Positions 32,441 through 42,225 are shown, counted from the first letter of the stretch. The stretch is DNA of 64,000 bases from an uncultured Thiotrichaceae bacterium (GCA_937925855.1 CALAMO010000027.1:62001-126000), one strand, 5' to 3'. Numbers and translations: made by a program. The notes: generated by a model from the letters alone, not told the origin.

Positions 32441-35400
32441 ATGGTTGATTCTGCTGCGCTAACTCCGGCTTACCCTCCGCCCAAGCAGGGCCTTATTCGC
32501 TGGGGACAGCTGTATGGCAGCTCACAGGATTGGCTGATTGCTCGCACGGCGCGCGAATTTAAGGGCAGCGTATTGGTGGTCACACCCGATACGCATAGCG
32601 CACATACGACTGCGGCGGCCCTACAATTTTTTGAACCCACACTGACCGTGCAGATTTTTCCAGACTGGGAAACGCTGCCTTATGATCTATTTTCTCCGCA
32701 CGAAGACATTATTTCAGACCGCCTGAAAACTCTGGCAGCTCTGCCCGTGATGCAAAGCGGCGTACTCATTGTACCCGTCACCACGCTAATGCAGCGCCTA
32801 GCACCAGTCCATTATGTCCAGCAGCACAGCTTACTGCTGCGTACTGGGATGAAGCTGGATATTGATCACTTTCGCCAACATCTGGAAAAGTCCGGTTACC
32901 GCCATGTCAGTCAGGTCATGGAACACGGCGAATACGCCACGCGCGGCGCGCTGCTCGACCTGTTTCCTATGGGCAGCAGTCAGCCTTATCGCATTGACCT
33001 GTTTGATGATGAAATAGAAACGATCCGCAGTTTTTCTGCTGAAACCCAGCGCACCGCAGATAAATTTAGCCAGATTGAATTATTACCGGCGCGCGAGTTT
33101 CCGCTCGATGAAGCCGGCATCCAACAGTTTCGCGCAAACTATCGCACCCAGGTTGAAGGCGATATTACGCGCAGTCAGATTTATAACGCGGTCAGCAAAG
33201 GCAACCCGCCTGCGGGCATCGAATACTATCTGCCACTGTTCTTTAACGCAACGGTAGACCTGTTTGCTTACCTGCCGGGCAAGGCACTGATCATTCAAAG
33301 TGGCGAGGTCGCACAGGCCGCCGACACCTTCTGGGAGACAGTGAATTACCGCTATGAGGAGCGCCGTCACGATCTAGAGCGCCCCATCCTGCCGCCGACA
33401 ACGCTCTACACCTCACCCGACGAACTCAGCGCCCGACTCCAGCAGCAGCGCGTCATTAATGCCCATCATTTTGAGCAGCAGGGACAGGCAGAGAATTACG
33501 GCACGCGCGCCTTGCCGTCCCTGCTGATCCATGCCCGCCATGAACAGCCGTTAATGCTGCTGCATGAGTTTCGCACCGCCCTACAGGGCCGCCTCTTATT
33601 TACCGCCGAATCCGCAGGACGACGAGAAGCGCTTATTGGCTTGCTGCGTGATAATCGGCTTGCCATCAGTAGCGTTGACAGCTGGCAGGACTTCTTCAAC
33701 AGCGAGCATGCGCTGTGCGTGACCGTCGCGCCGCTGGAAACCGGCTTTATGCATCCTGCGCTGGGCATTGCGGTTGTACCGGAAACCCTGCTACACGGCG
33801 ACCAGGTGAGACAAAAGCGCCGCCGCACCCGCCCAACCCGCGATGCCGATGCCATTATCCGCAACCTAACCGACTTGAGTGAAGGCGCGCCGGTAGTGCA
33901 TGAAGAACACGGCATCGGCCGCTATCTCGGCATGCAGACACTGGCCACCGGCGGTATGACCTCCGAGTACCTAGTGCTGGAATATGCTGGTGGCGACCGC
34001 CTGTACGTGCCGGTGGCAGCACTGCATCTCATTAGTCGCTACACCGGTGGCTCGACCGAGCATGCGCCGCTGCATAAGCTGGGCAGCGGCGCCTGGGAGA
34101 AAAGCCGCCGCAAGGCTGCTGAAAAAGCGCACGATGTTGCGGCAGAACTGCTGGAAATTCACGCCAAACGTGCGGCACAGCAGGGCCAAAGCCTTGCGCT
34201 GGACGCCGCAGACTATCGGCTATTTGCCGGAGCGTTCCCCTTTGAGGAAACCCCAGATCAGGCGCTGGCGATTGAATCTGTCATCGCCGACATGGCAACC
34301 TCACGCCCCATGGATCGCGTCGTCTGTGGCGATGTAGGTTTCGGTAAGACCGAAGTCGCGATGCGCGCGGCTTTTGTGGCGGCGAATGCCGGTAAGCAAG
34401 TGGCTATGATTGCACCGACCACACTGCTCGTGCAGCAGCATCTGAATAACTTTTTAGACCGCTTCGCTGACTGGCCGTTTCGGATCGAATCCATCTCGCG
34501 CTTCAAAACAGCAAGCCAGCTGAAAAAAGCCCTGGACAGTCTGGCGAGCGGCCAAATTGATATTATGATCGGCACGCATAAACTATTGCAGCGCGATGTC
34601 GTCTTCAAAAACTTGGGCCTAGTCATTATCGACGAAGAACACCGTTTTGGCGTGCGCCATAAAGAACAACTCAAGAAACTGCGCGCCAATGTTGATATGC
34701 TCACCATGACCGCCACACCCATTCCGCGCACGCTCAATATGTCGCTGTCTGGGCTGCGTGATTTGTCCATTATTGCTACCCCACCGGTACAGCGGCACGC
34801 GATCAAAACCTTTGTCAGTGAGTGGCGTAACGCGCTGGTGAAAGAAGCCTGCGCGCGTGAAGTTGCTCGCGGTGGTCAGGTCTATGTGCTGCATAATGAA
34901 GTCAAAAGCATTGAAAAGATGGCTGCTGATTTGAGTGAGCTGATGCCAGATATCAAAGTGCAATTTGCCCACGGCCAGATGCGCGAACGCGAGCTGGAAT
35001 CGATCATGCAGGATTTTTACCACCAGCGTTTTCAGATCTTGGTCGCCACCACCATTATTGAAAGCGGCATCGATGTTCCCACCGCCAATACCATTATTAT
35101 TAACCGTGCCGACAAACTCGGCCTTGCCCAACTGCACCAGCTACGCGGGCGCGTTGGGCGCTCCCATCACCGCGCCTACGCCTACCTGATTACCCCCCCG
35201 AAAAGAGGCCTGAGCCACGATGCACGCAAACGGCTGGAAGCGATTGAATCGCTGGAAGACCTTGGCGTTGGCTTTACCCTGGCGACCCATGACCTGGAAA
35301 TTCGCGGAGCAGGTGAGTTATTAGGCGATGGCCAAAGCGGACAGATTCAAGAAATTGGCTTTACCTTGTATAACGAGCTGCTGGAGCGCGCTGTGAAAGC

Positions 35401-35902
35401 CCTTAAGTCTGGCCAGATGCCAGAACTGGACAAACCGCTGCACCAATTAACCACCGTTGATTTAGGCAGCCCGGCACTGATTCCAGAAGATTACCTGCCG
35501 GATGTACATAGTCGCCTCATCCTGTATAAGCGCATTGCCAGCGCAGCCGATGAGGCAGCACTACGTGAACTCCGGGTGGAAATGATTGACCGCTTCGGCC
35601 TGCTACCGCCGCAAGTACAGCATCTATTTGCTACGACGCGCCTTAAATTAGTCGCCCAGCAAATGGGCATTAGAAAATTGGATATGAATGCCTACAGTGG
35701 GCGTATCCTGTTTGCGGAACAGCCCAATATTGATCCCATGAAAATTATCGAACTGATACAGCGACAGCCCTCTACCTTTAAACTGGATGGTCAGGACAAG
35801 CTGCGTATCACCCAGGCTATCGAGGACATTGATCAACGAGTCGACTGGCTGATCAAGCTGCTGGAGCGCATTGCGCTCAAACCGGCTGCGCCCGCCGCAT
35901 AG
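32441..35902 (+). CDS. mfd: transcription-repair coupling factor Mfd
   Basis: DNA translocase that removes stalled RNA polymerase from lesions and recruits UvrA. From ATG 32441 it has 1153 residues (E. coli: 1148). Order: UvrB-like N-terminal domains (FPDWETLPYDLFSPHEDI near residue 75), the RNA-polymerase-interaction domain (EEHGIGRYLGMQTL and LEYAGGDRLYVPV), the helicase core with Walker A GDVGFGKTE, Walker B IIDEEHRFGV, TATPIPRTLNMSLSG and the LRGRVGRSHH motif VI, then the C-terminal TRCF domain. A TTG at 32417 would add eight residues but lies just after the terminator-like hairpin. It is the only gene between the Sel1 gene and convergent truA. Confidence 0.96.
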   Translation: MVDSAALTPAYPPPKQGLIRWGQLYGSSQDWLIARTAREFKGSVLVVTPDTHSAHTTAAALQFFEPTLTVQIFPDWETLPYDLFSPHEDIISDRLKTLAALPVMQSGVLIVPVTTLMQRLAPVHYVQQHSLLLRTGMKLDIDHFRQHLEKSGYRHVSQVMEHGEYATRGALLDLFPMGSSQPYRIDLFDDEIETIRSFSAETQRTADKFSQIELLPAREFPLDEAGIQQFRANYRTQVEGDITRSQIYNAVSKGNPPAGIEYYLPLFFNATVDLFAYLPGKALIIQSGEVAQAADTFWETVNYRYEERRHDLERPILPPTTLYTSPDELSARLQQQRVINAHHFEQQGQAENYGTRALPSLLIHARHEQPLMLLHEFRTALQGRLLFTAESAGRREALIGLLRDNRLAISSVDSWQDFFNSEHALCVTVAPLETGFMHPALGIAVVPETLLHGDQVRQKRRRTRPTRDADAIIRNLTDLSEGAPVVHEEHGIGRYLGMQTLATGGMTSEYLVLEYAGGDRLYVPVAALHLISRYTGGSTEHAPLHKLGSGAWEKSRRKAAEKAHDVAAELLEIHAKRAAQQGQSLALDAADYRLFAGAFPFEETPDQALAIESVIADMATSRPMDRVVCGDVGFGKTEVAMRAAFVAANAGKQVAMIAPTTLLVQQHLNNFLDRFADWPFRIESISRFKTASQLKKALDSLASGQIDIMIGTHKLLQRDVVFKNLGLVIIDEEHRFGVRHKEQLKKLRANVDMLTMTATPIPRTLNMSLSGLRDLSIIATPPVQRHAIKTFVSEWRNALVKEACAREVARGGQVYVLHNEVKSIEKMAADLSELMPDIKVQFAHGQMRERELESIMQDFYHQRFQILVATTIIESGIDVPTANTIIINRADKLGLAQLHQLRGRVGRSHHRAYAYLITPPKRGLSHDARKRLEAIESLEDLGVGFTLATHDLEIRGAGELLGDGQSGQIQEIGFTLYNELLERAVKALKSGQMPELDKPLHQLTTVDLGSPALIPEDYLPDVHSRLILYKRIASAADEAALRELRVEMIDRFGLLPPQVQHLFATTRLKLVAQQMGIRKLDMNAYSGRILFAEQPNIDPMKIIELIQRQPSTFKLDGQDKLRITQAIEDIDQRVDWLIKLLERIALKPAAPAA

Positions 35903-35973
35903 TTAGGTCACCAAGCCAATGAGCAGAATGCGAGACAAACGTTAGGCCCACTGACTGCCTGCTGACACCCCTT

Positions 35974-36774
35974 TTAATCCAGTAAGAACTGGGGCAGTGT
36001 GTACCTATTCGGCAACCCAAATTCAGCGGGATAATCCACATGCACGAAGTACAAACCCGCCGCTGGTGCCGTCGCCCCGGCCTGCGTCCGATCACGCAGC
36101 GCCAACAACTCTGCCATCCACTGCACGGGCTGATCCCCACGGCCAACAGCGAGCAGTGAGCCCACAATATTACGCACCATATGATGCAGAAAGGCATTGG
36201 CTTTTATATCGACATAGATACAGCTACCGAAGCGCTGTACCCGAATTTCCTGCAGTTCACGCATGGCATGACGCGCCTGACAACCCGCCGCCCGGAAACT
36301 GCTGAAATCATTTTCACCAAGCAAGTGCTGGGCCGCCTCATGCATGCGTTCAACCGCCAGCTGATGATGATGCCAGGTCACTCGGCCGTTCAGTAAGGCA
36401 GGCCGTGCCGAACGATTCAGAATAATATAACGATAGCGCCGCGCCGTCGCTGCAAATCTTGCATGAAAAGTCGCGCTTACGGCTTGCACCCAACGTAAAG
36501 CAATTCCACTCGGCAGTTGCACATTGCTGCCCATAAGCCAGCCACGCAGCGGACGCTCCACCGCCACATCAAAGTGAATGATTTGTCCGCTAGCATGCAC
36601 ACCACTGTCCGTGCGTCCCGCACACACCACACTCACTTCATGGTTAGCCACCTGCGATAAGGCCTGTTCGACACACGCTTGCACTGAAGGCGCATGGCCC
36701 AGCCTTTGCCAGCCGCAGTAGGCGCTGCCATCGTACTCAACACAGGCCGCTAGACGCTGCTTAATCAGCGTCAT
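35974..36774 (-). CDS. truA: tRNA pseudouridine(38-40) synthase TruA
   Basis: Makes pseudouridine at positions 38-40 of the tRNA anticodon arm. The 266-residue protein starts CVEYDGSAYCGWQR, contains the catalytic Asp in CAGRTDSGVHASGQ (about residue 58), SARPALLNG and the HHMVRNIVGSLL motif. Length is standard. It follows fimV by 48 bases on the same strand, the usual fimV-truA arrangement in gammaproteobacteria. Confidence 0.96.
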   Translation of the reverse strand: MTLIKQRLAACVEYDGSAYCGWQRLGHAPSVQACVEQALSQVANHEVSVVCAGRTDSGVHASGQIIHFDVAVERPLRGWLMGSNVQLPSGIALRWVQAVSATFHARFAATARRYRYIILNRSARPALLNGRVTWHHHQLAVERMHEAAQHLLGENDFSSFRAAGCQARHAMRELQEIRVQRFGSCIYVDIKANAFLHHMVRNIVGSLLAVGRGDQPVQWMAELLALRDRTQAGATAPAAGLYFVHVDYPAEFGLPNRYTLPQFLLD

Positions 36775-36822
36775 CGGCGGTGACCTGGCTGAGCACTCGT
36801 TCTATTATAGGAATGGTGGTAC

Positions 36823-39800
36823 CTAACCGGTTTCATGCAGCAGTTTTTCTGCCTCGTGCCGCTGGCTGTCATTACCTTCGACCATGACCTCTTCCAGCGT
36901 ACTGCGCGCACCCTCAACATCACCCATGTCCAGGTAGGCCCGCGCCAAATCCAGCTTGGTACTGATATGTTCTTTATGCAGATCAATTTCGTCATCCGGC
37001 CTGTTAAGGAAAGACAGCGCGTCATCAATATCACCCATATCGCCCAGCCAGTCTTCACCGTCTTCACCGGTCGGAGTCGCGGCTTTCTGACCAGAAGTAT
37101 AGGAGGTGTCATCCGGCAAAATCTTCTTTAGGCCAGTATCTTGATCTAGGTGCAGATTGAGGTTAGTAACCTTATCGCCCGCATCCGGCGCAAACCCAGC
37201 GGTGCCCTCTTGTTCAGCGGTTGACGGCGCAGGAATTGAGCTGGCAGTCGTCACTGGGTCATCAGACAAAAAATCCAACCCACCCAACTCAGTCTCATCT
37301 TCAAGCACAGCCTGCACAGAAGTACTCTCTGTCACCTCGGCGGCTTCATCAAGTGCCAACGGCGGAGCGAGGTCACCGAGTGTATCATTTAATGAGCCGT
37401 CCAATAAATGGCTGGGCTCATTGTTATCCAGGTTCGGCAGTTCAGCCAACTCCTGGTCAAAACTCAACGCGCCCAATTCCTCATCTTGCTGCCCCGCATC
37501 CTGAGCTGGCATAGGCTCTACAGCCGCCGCCAGATCCGTTAGGCTATCATCAAAGTCCAGCGCGTTATCGACAGCACCACCGACATCTTCCAGCACCTCA
37601 GCCGACGCCAGATCCGGCAAATCATCATTAAAGTCCAGCGCGTTATCGACAGCGTCGTCAACGGCATCACCGACATCTTCCAGCGCCTCAGCCGACGCCA
37701 GATCCGGCAAGTCATCATTAAAGTCCAGCGCGTTGTCGACGGCATCACCGACACCTGTCAGTGCCTCTGCCGCTTTATCTTTGCCACTGGCAACAGCGAC
37801 AGTCGCCGCACCCGCCGCCAGTGCAGCACCGGCTGCCAATGTACCCGATAGACCCGCACCACCCTCGCTATCACGCAGGTCGTCGTTTGGCTCAGCGAAC
37901 GGCATGTTGCCTAAATCACCCGCTGCATCTGGATCGCTACTCTGCAATCCATCAAGATCTAACGCACCGGCTACTGACATATCGGACACCTCAGACGAAA
38001 AGCTGTCCCCACCTTCAATTCCATTCTGACTCGCCTCTTCCAATTCTTTGGCAAGCTCATCGAAATCAAAGTCCAGACCGTCATCAATAGTGTCTGCTGA
38101 CTCATGGCCAGACTGCGCAACTGTTTCCTCATCGCTTGCATCAGCAGCTGCCACATCCGCTGGCTGCTGAGCCGCCGCCAAGCCTTCACCCTCAGCGGCA
38201 TCCTGCAGATGAGCATCAGCATTGCTAGTTTCATCGCGTCCCAAGTCGTCGAGATTGAAATCAAAATCGTCTAATCCCAGATCATCGTCATCCTGCAAAT
38301 CATCCAGCAATCCACTGAGATTTTCCTGTTCTAGGTGATCATCAGCCGTTGTAGCATCGGCCTCCGCCACACGCCCCTGACTCGGCCCATCCGCATCTGA
38401 CTGACCACTGTCACTATGCCCTAATGCAACCGCAGAAGCGGCAGCACCTGCCAACGCAGCACCAGCGACGGCCACAGCGGCTCCCGCTCCCGCTGACTGC
38501 GTATATAGTGAATTATCAGGGCTAATTTTTTTGCCCCAGCCCACGATGTCCTGCCACATACTGCTCTTGGTATCGGCCCCCGACGTCGCTAGGAATGTTT
38601 CCGCATGCTGATCAAAGGCTTCACGATCATTGGAGGCAAAATAATTCTCCAACAGCTTATGGCGATATTCCAAACGATCTGGCTGTGTTTCCAGCGCTTT
38701 TTGCAGCTCACTCTCAGCCTGCTGATGTAAACCATAGGCAATATAAACATTAGCCTCCATCAGCGTTTCGTCTTCACCCTGTTCAGAACGCGCCTCAACA
38801 ATATCCGGCGATGCATCGATAGGTTCACGTTTACTGACGGTGCGCACCGGCCCAACCCCAAACGGGTCTTCATCACTGGTACTCTGTTCAGCTTTATTCA
38901 GCTCGGTTTCGAGGTCACGGAAGGAGTGTTCACCGGCTACCCCATCCACGGCATCCGGGTCAGCATCAAAAATCACCGGATCGTCTGCAGCTAGCCCATT
39001 ATTCTCCGGGTTCGACTTGCGACGCTCTAACAAACGTAGCAGCAGCCATAGCAGCAGCAGGAAGAATAAGGCCGCACCTGCAATCTGCCAAACGAGCGGC
39101 GAGGTCAACAGCCCCATCAGATCCGTTTCTTGATCCTGCTGGTCACTAAACACATTGGCCGGCTGAGTCACTTCAGCAGGTGTATTCGCGGCCGCGCTCT
39201 GCGTGTCATTCGCAGACGTATCACCTGGCTGCTGCGCACGCACCACCTGGTTTTGCGCGGGCTGTAGGTTATTGGCGACTTGATTTTGAATATCGCTGCC
39301 CTGCACACGGCTATTAGCAGGTGCTAGATTATTCTGCGAATCGGCAGCTCCAATACTGGCCGCAGGCAAGGCCGGTTCGGCCGGAGCACTAATACCATTA
39401 TTAAGCAGCTGTTTCTGTAGCTGAGCCAGCTGATCATCGCGCAGGGCAATCAAGCGATTTTTCTTGCGCAACATCGATTCGAGGTCGTTGACACGCGACT
39501 TCAACTCTTTATTTTCACGCTGTCGAGATACCATCGACTCACGCGCCAGTGCCAGCTGTTGCTCCAGCTGACTCAAACGCTCGGAACCCGCCGCAGAATT
39601 TCCGCTGTCGGTAGCCTTAGCGTCGTTTTTACCCAATACTTCCAGACGTGCTTTGTCGTTTGTAGCTGCGGTTACCGTCTGCGTAGATACAGGCTCTGCT
39701 GCCGCCGGTTTAGCCGTTTCCGCTGGTGCTGTGCTCGCCTGCGCGGTCGGCTTTGCCACGCTCTGTTGCGGCACGGTATTCTTCGCCAGCGAGGAACGGA

Positions 39801-40779
39801 AATTCTTCCAGTCCGAATACTGTTGGCGCACTTGACGCCGCGCCTGCGCCCGCGAAGCACTTTGTGCCGCCTGGGCTGAAGGTGCGCGTAATACTACACC
39901 CGCTCTCAGACCGTTAATATTGCCATTAATAAAGGCCTGCGGATTGGCGCGATATAGGGCCATCATCATCTGATTGGCGTTAACGCCGGGCTGCTTTAAG
40001 CGCGATGCAATTTTATACAGTGTATCGCCGTTGCGTACACGGTAAGTTCGATTACTACTACGCGCCGCATTTTGGGCCTGCTGCTGGGCTTGGGCCTGCT
40101 GCTGGCGAGCACGCTGCTGTTGCTGTTGGGCTTGAGCCTGTTGCTGCTGTTGCTGCTGCTGTTGTAGCTGCTGCTGGCGCGCGCGCTGCTGTTGGGCTTG
40201 AGCCTGCTGTTGCTGTTGGCGGGCACGCTGCTGTTGGGCTTGGGCCTGCTGTTGTTGTTGCTGGCGAGCACGCTGCTGCTGTAATTGAGCTGCTGTTGGC
40301 GCGGCGCGGTTAACAGCACCCGCCACTGGACGCGGCTCGGCGCGCACCGCCGCTTCATTACCTGCGAAAGCCGTACCGGGCTGCATCAGCACCGGTGGGT
40401 TCAGCATCACAGTATATTCTTTTAATAGTTGACCTTGAGGCCAGCTCACTTCGACCAGAAAATTTATGAAGGGTTCAGCAATGGGCGCATCAGAGGTTAC
40501 CAAAATAATAGGCTTACCGTTCTGCACCGTATTGGTGAAACGCAGACTGTTCAAAAACGCCGGGCGATCTACACCCACACGGCTAAAGACAGTTTCAGGC
40601 GCAAGGCGCACTCGTAGTTGCTGGGCCTCTGCCGCGTTAGCAGACAATAGCTCGATCTTAGCCCGAAGTGGCTGATTAAGGTTAGAGTTTGATTCAATAT
40701 CGCCGAGACTCAGCGCGTATGATGCTGCGGGGCAGGCCCCGGCAACCAGCACGGCTAAACTTAGAGCCTTTTTATTCAC
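36823..40779 (-). CDS. fimV: FimV/HubP-family polar scaffold protein
   Basis: A 1318-residue polar organiser, needed in relatives for type IV pilus assembly, twitching and polar localisation. Layout: signal peptide (1-23), FimV N-terminal domain opening LSLGDIESNSNLNQPL and reaching SWPQGQLLKEYTVML, a glutamine-rich repeat stretch (about 165-240), a LysM domain (YRVRNGDTLYKIASRL, about 245-295), coiled coil (about 385-460), one membrane helix (about 570-595), a TPR-like segment (LHQQAESELQKALETQPD), a very acidic domain with tandem repeats, and the C-terminal FimV domain (TKLDLARAYLDMGDVEGA). Start is GTG 40779. Genes around (leuC-leuD-asd-fimV-truA) are the classical order. Repeats are in-frame, so length may vary between strains. 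Confidence 0.93.
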   Translation of the reverse strand: MNKKALSLAVLVAGACPAASYALSLGDIESNSNLNQPLRAKIELLSANAAEAQQLRVRLAPETVFSRVGVDRPAFLNSLRFTNTVQNGKPIILVTSDAPIAEPFINFLVEVSWPQGQLLKEYTVMLNPPVLMQPGTAFAGNEAAVRAEPRPVAGAVNRAAPTAAQLQQQRARQQQQQQAQAQQQRARQQQQQAQAQQQRARQQQLQQQQQQQQQAQAQQQQQRARQQQAQAQQQAQNAARSSNRTYRVRNGDTLYKIASRLKQPGVNANQMMMALYRANPQAFINGNINGLRAGVVLRAPSAQAAQSASRAQARRQVRQQYSDWKNFRSSLAKNTVPQQSVAKPTAQASTAPAETAKPAAAEPVSTQTVTAATNDKARLEVLGKNDAKATDSGNSAAGSERLSQLEQQLALARESMVSRQRENKELKSRVNDLESMLRKKNRLIALRDDQLAQLQKQLLNNGISAPAEPALPAASIGAADSQNNLAPANSRVQGSDIQNQVANNLQPAQNQVVRAQQPGDTSANDTQSAAANTPAEVTQPANVFSDQQDQETDLMGLLTSPLVWQIAGAALFFLLLLWLLLRLLERRKSNPENNGLAADDPVIFDADPDAVDGVAGEHSFRDLETELNKAEQSTSDEDPFGVGPVRTVSKREPIDASPDIVEARSEQGEDETLMEANVYIAYGLHQQAESELQKALETQPDRLEYRHKLLENYFASNDREAFDQHAETFLATSGADTKSSMWQDIVGWGKKISPDNSLYTQSAGAGAAVAVAGAALAGAAASAVALGHSDSGQSDADGPSQGRVAEADATTADDHLEQENLSGLLDDLQDDDDLGLDDFDFNLDDLGRDETSNADAHLQDAAEGEGLAAAQQPADVAAADASDEETVAQSGHESADTIDDGLDFDFDELAKELEEASQNGIEGGDSFSSEVSDMSVAGALDLDGLQSSDPDAAGDLGNMPFAEPNDDLRDSEGGAGLSGTLAAGAALAAGAATVAVASGKDKAAEALTGVGDAVDNALDFNDDLPDLASAEALEDVGDAVDDAVDNALDFNDDLPDLASAEVLEDVGGAVDNALDFDDSLTDLAAAVEPMPAQDAGQQDEELGALSFDQELAELPNLDNNEPSHLLDGSLNDTLGDLAPPLALDEAAEVTESTSVQAVLEDETELGGLDFLSDDPVTTASSIPAPSTAEQEGTAGFAPDAGDKVTNLNLHLDQDTGLKKILPDDTSYTSGQKAATPTGEDGEDWLGDMGDIDDALSFLNRPDDEIDLHKEHISTKLDLARAYLDMGDVEGARSTLEEVMVEGNDSQRHEAEKLLHETG
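37538..37752 (-). repeat. in-frame tandem repeat in the acidic domain of fimV
   Basis: The unit AVDNALDF(N/D)D appears three times, 30 and 26 residues apart, each followed by LPDLASAE or a diverged form. At DNA level the copies are nearly identical, which suggests recent duplication or gene-conversion rather than ancient repeats. Confidence 0.75.
40065..40290 (-). repeat. Gln/Ala/Arg-rich repeat (CAG-type triplets) in fimV
   Basis: Within the stretch before the LysM domain the protein is built from units such as RARQQQQQ and QAQAQQQ. On the plus strand this is a dense array of CTG/CTTG/TTG triplets (CAG/CAA on the coding strand). All variation is in multiples of three, so frame is kept; slippage could change length. 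Confidence 0.75.
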
Positions 40780-40941
40780 TGCGATTTCCCCTTTCCTAGT
40801 GCAATTTTTGCATCTCTATCCATCCCCTGAGTTTACGTCAGCCCTTGGTGTTAGAATTTCTGGATGAAGAGTGATTTTTGGTTGTTGTTAGTGCTTAGAC
40901 TCTATATCAGTGTCTACGGACGTTGTCATCTTGTCCGAACT

Positions 40942-40990
40942 GCCCCGAATCACAGCGGTTAAACTGCGCCTATCATTCGGGGCTATTTTT
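40942..40990. terminator. strong hairpin upstream of fimV, terminator-like on the plus strand
   Basis: GCCCCGAAT (40942-40950) and ATTCGGGGC (40975-40983) are perfect 9-bp arms with a 24-base loop that can itself form an inner GCGGTT/ACTGC stem. On the plus strand it is followed by TATTTTT (40984-40990), so it would act as a terminator there. On the minus strand, where asd and fimV are transcribed, no T-tract follows. The rest of the 256-base fimV-asd gap shows nothing else clear. Confidence 0.5.
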
Positions 40991-41035
40991 ACAGGTGCGA
41001 ATTAATTTGTGCTGAATCCCACGACAAATTTGAGC

Positions 41036-42058
41036 TTAGAGATGATCACGAACTAACAACTCAGCAATTTGTACGCTATTTAAAGCAGCGCCTTTACGCA
41101 CATTATCAGCAACCACCCAGAGGTTTAACCCGCTGGGATGTGAAATATCTTCACGAATCCTGCCGACGTAAACCGAATCGTTATTTGCACCTTCCGTCAC
41201 CGCAGTGGGGTAACCCCCATCTGTCCTCTCATCCATTACCACAACACCTTCAGCCTGTTCCAGAATTTCCCTGGCCTGTGCAACGCTCAGCTTGGTTTCG
41301 GTTTCAATGTGGATGGCTTCGGAGTGCCCAAAAAACACAGGAATACGCACTGCCGTTGGGTTCACCTTAATCTCTGGGGCTTCCATGATCTTATGTGTCT
41401 CCCAAACCATCTTCATCTCTTCCTTGGTGTAGCCATTGTCCATGAACTTGTCTATGTGGGGCAAGGCATTGAACGAAATTTGCTTAGGATAAACGCTACA
41501 TTCCACCGGTTTGCCGCTGAGTAAGCTAATCGTCTGTGATGATAGCTCATCAATGGCGTCTTTACCGGTGCCTGAAACAGCCTGATAGGTCGCAATATTC
41601 ATGCGTGTGATTTTCGCCGCATCATGCAGCGGTTTCAGTGCGACTAACATCTGGATCGTTGAACAATTGGGGTTAGCGATAATACCCCGATTTTTATACT
41701 GCGCAACGGCATGCGGATTAACCTCCGGCACCACCAGCGGAATATCATCGTCATAGCGAAACTGCGAGGTATTATCAATCACCACGCAGCCCGCCGCCGC
41801 CGCTTTGGGCGCATAGGTCGCTGAAATCGCCGCACCCGGCGAGAACAGCCCAATCTGCACTTGGCTAAAGTCAAATGTCGCCAGGTCCTCTACCACCAGC
41901 GTCTTACGGCCAAAATTGACTTCTTTACCCGCGGAGCGCTCACTCGCCAATGCATACACTTTCCCCACCGGAAATTTGCGCTCCGCTAGAATTGAAAGCA
42001 AGGTTTCGCCCACTGCGCCAGTGGCACCCACTACCGCTACGTCGTATGTCTTCGACAT
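41036..42058 (-). CDS. asd: aspartate-semialdehyde dehydrogenase
   Basis: Reduces aspartyl phosphate to aspartate semialdehyde with NADPH, the branch point to lysine, diaminopimelate, threonine and methionine. The 340-residue protein has the Rossmann motif VVGATGAVGETLL (residues 8-20), the active-site Cys in IIANPNCSTIQML (about residue 133), the YQAVSGTGKDAIDEL segment, and HSEAIHIETE with the catalytic His. It is the second of leuD-asd-fimV in transcription order, separated from leuD by a palindromic repeat element. AGGA lies ten bases before the ATG. Confidence 0.96.
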   Translation of the reverse strand: MSKTYDVAVVGATGAVGETLLSILAERKFPVGKVYALASERSAGKEVNFGRKTLVVEDLATFDFSQVQIGLFSPGAAISATYAPKAAAAGCVVIDNTSQFRYDDDIPLVVPEVNPHAVAQYKNRGIIANPNCSTIQMLVALKPLHDAAKITRMNIATYQAVSGTGKDAIDELSSQTISLLSGKPVECSVYPKQISFNALPHIDKFMDNGYTKEEMKMVWETHKIMEAPEIKVNPTAVRIPVFFGHSEAIHIETETKLSVAQAREILEQAEGVVVMDERTDGGYPTAVTEGANNDSVYVGRIREDISHPSGLNLWVVADNVRKGAALNSVQIAELLVRDHL

Positions 42059-42090
42059 TTGTATGTTTCCTAATTGTAAATAAGTGCCAC

Positions 42091-42189
42091 TCCCCCCTCA
42101 CCCCAAACCCTCTCCCTAATGAGGCGAGGGGCTAAAGCTTTTACTCCCCCTCGCCCTTTAGAGGAGGAGGGGGGCTGGGGAGTGAGGGT
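42091..42189. repeat. long G/C-rich imperfect palindrome between asd and leuD, REP/MITE-like
   Basis: A left arm starting CCCCTCACCCCAAACCC with TCTCCC and GAGGCGAGGGG is mirrored by a right arm containing CCCTCGCCC, GGAGGAGGGGGG and GGGGAGTGAGGG. The arms of about 45 bases pair imperfectly around the AAAGCTTTTA centre. Elements with such ends are dispersed in many proteobacterial genomes. No copy elsewhere in this window was noticed. Confidence 0.65.
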
Positions 42190-42225
42190 AGCAACCCGGC
42201 ACAATTGTTTTTCGTAGTTACCGTG

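Noticed and set aside
40065-40290. A CRISPR-like or tandem-satellite reading of the CTG-rich stretch in fimV
   Set aside because: There are no spacers; the repeat is short triplets coding for Gln/Ala/Arg in frame.
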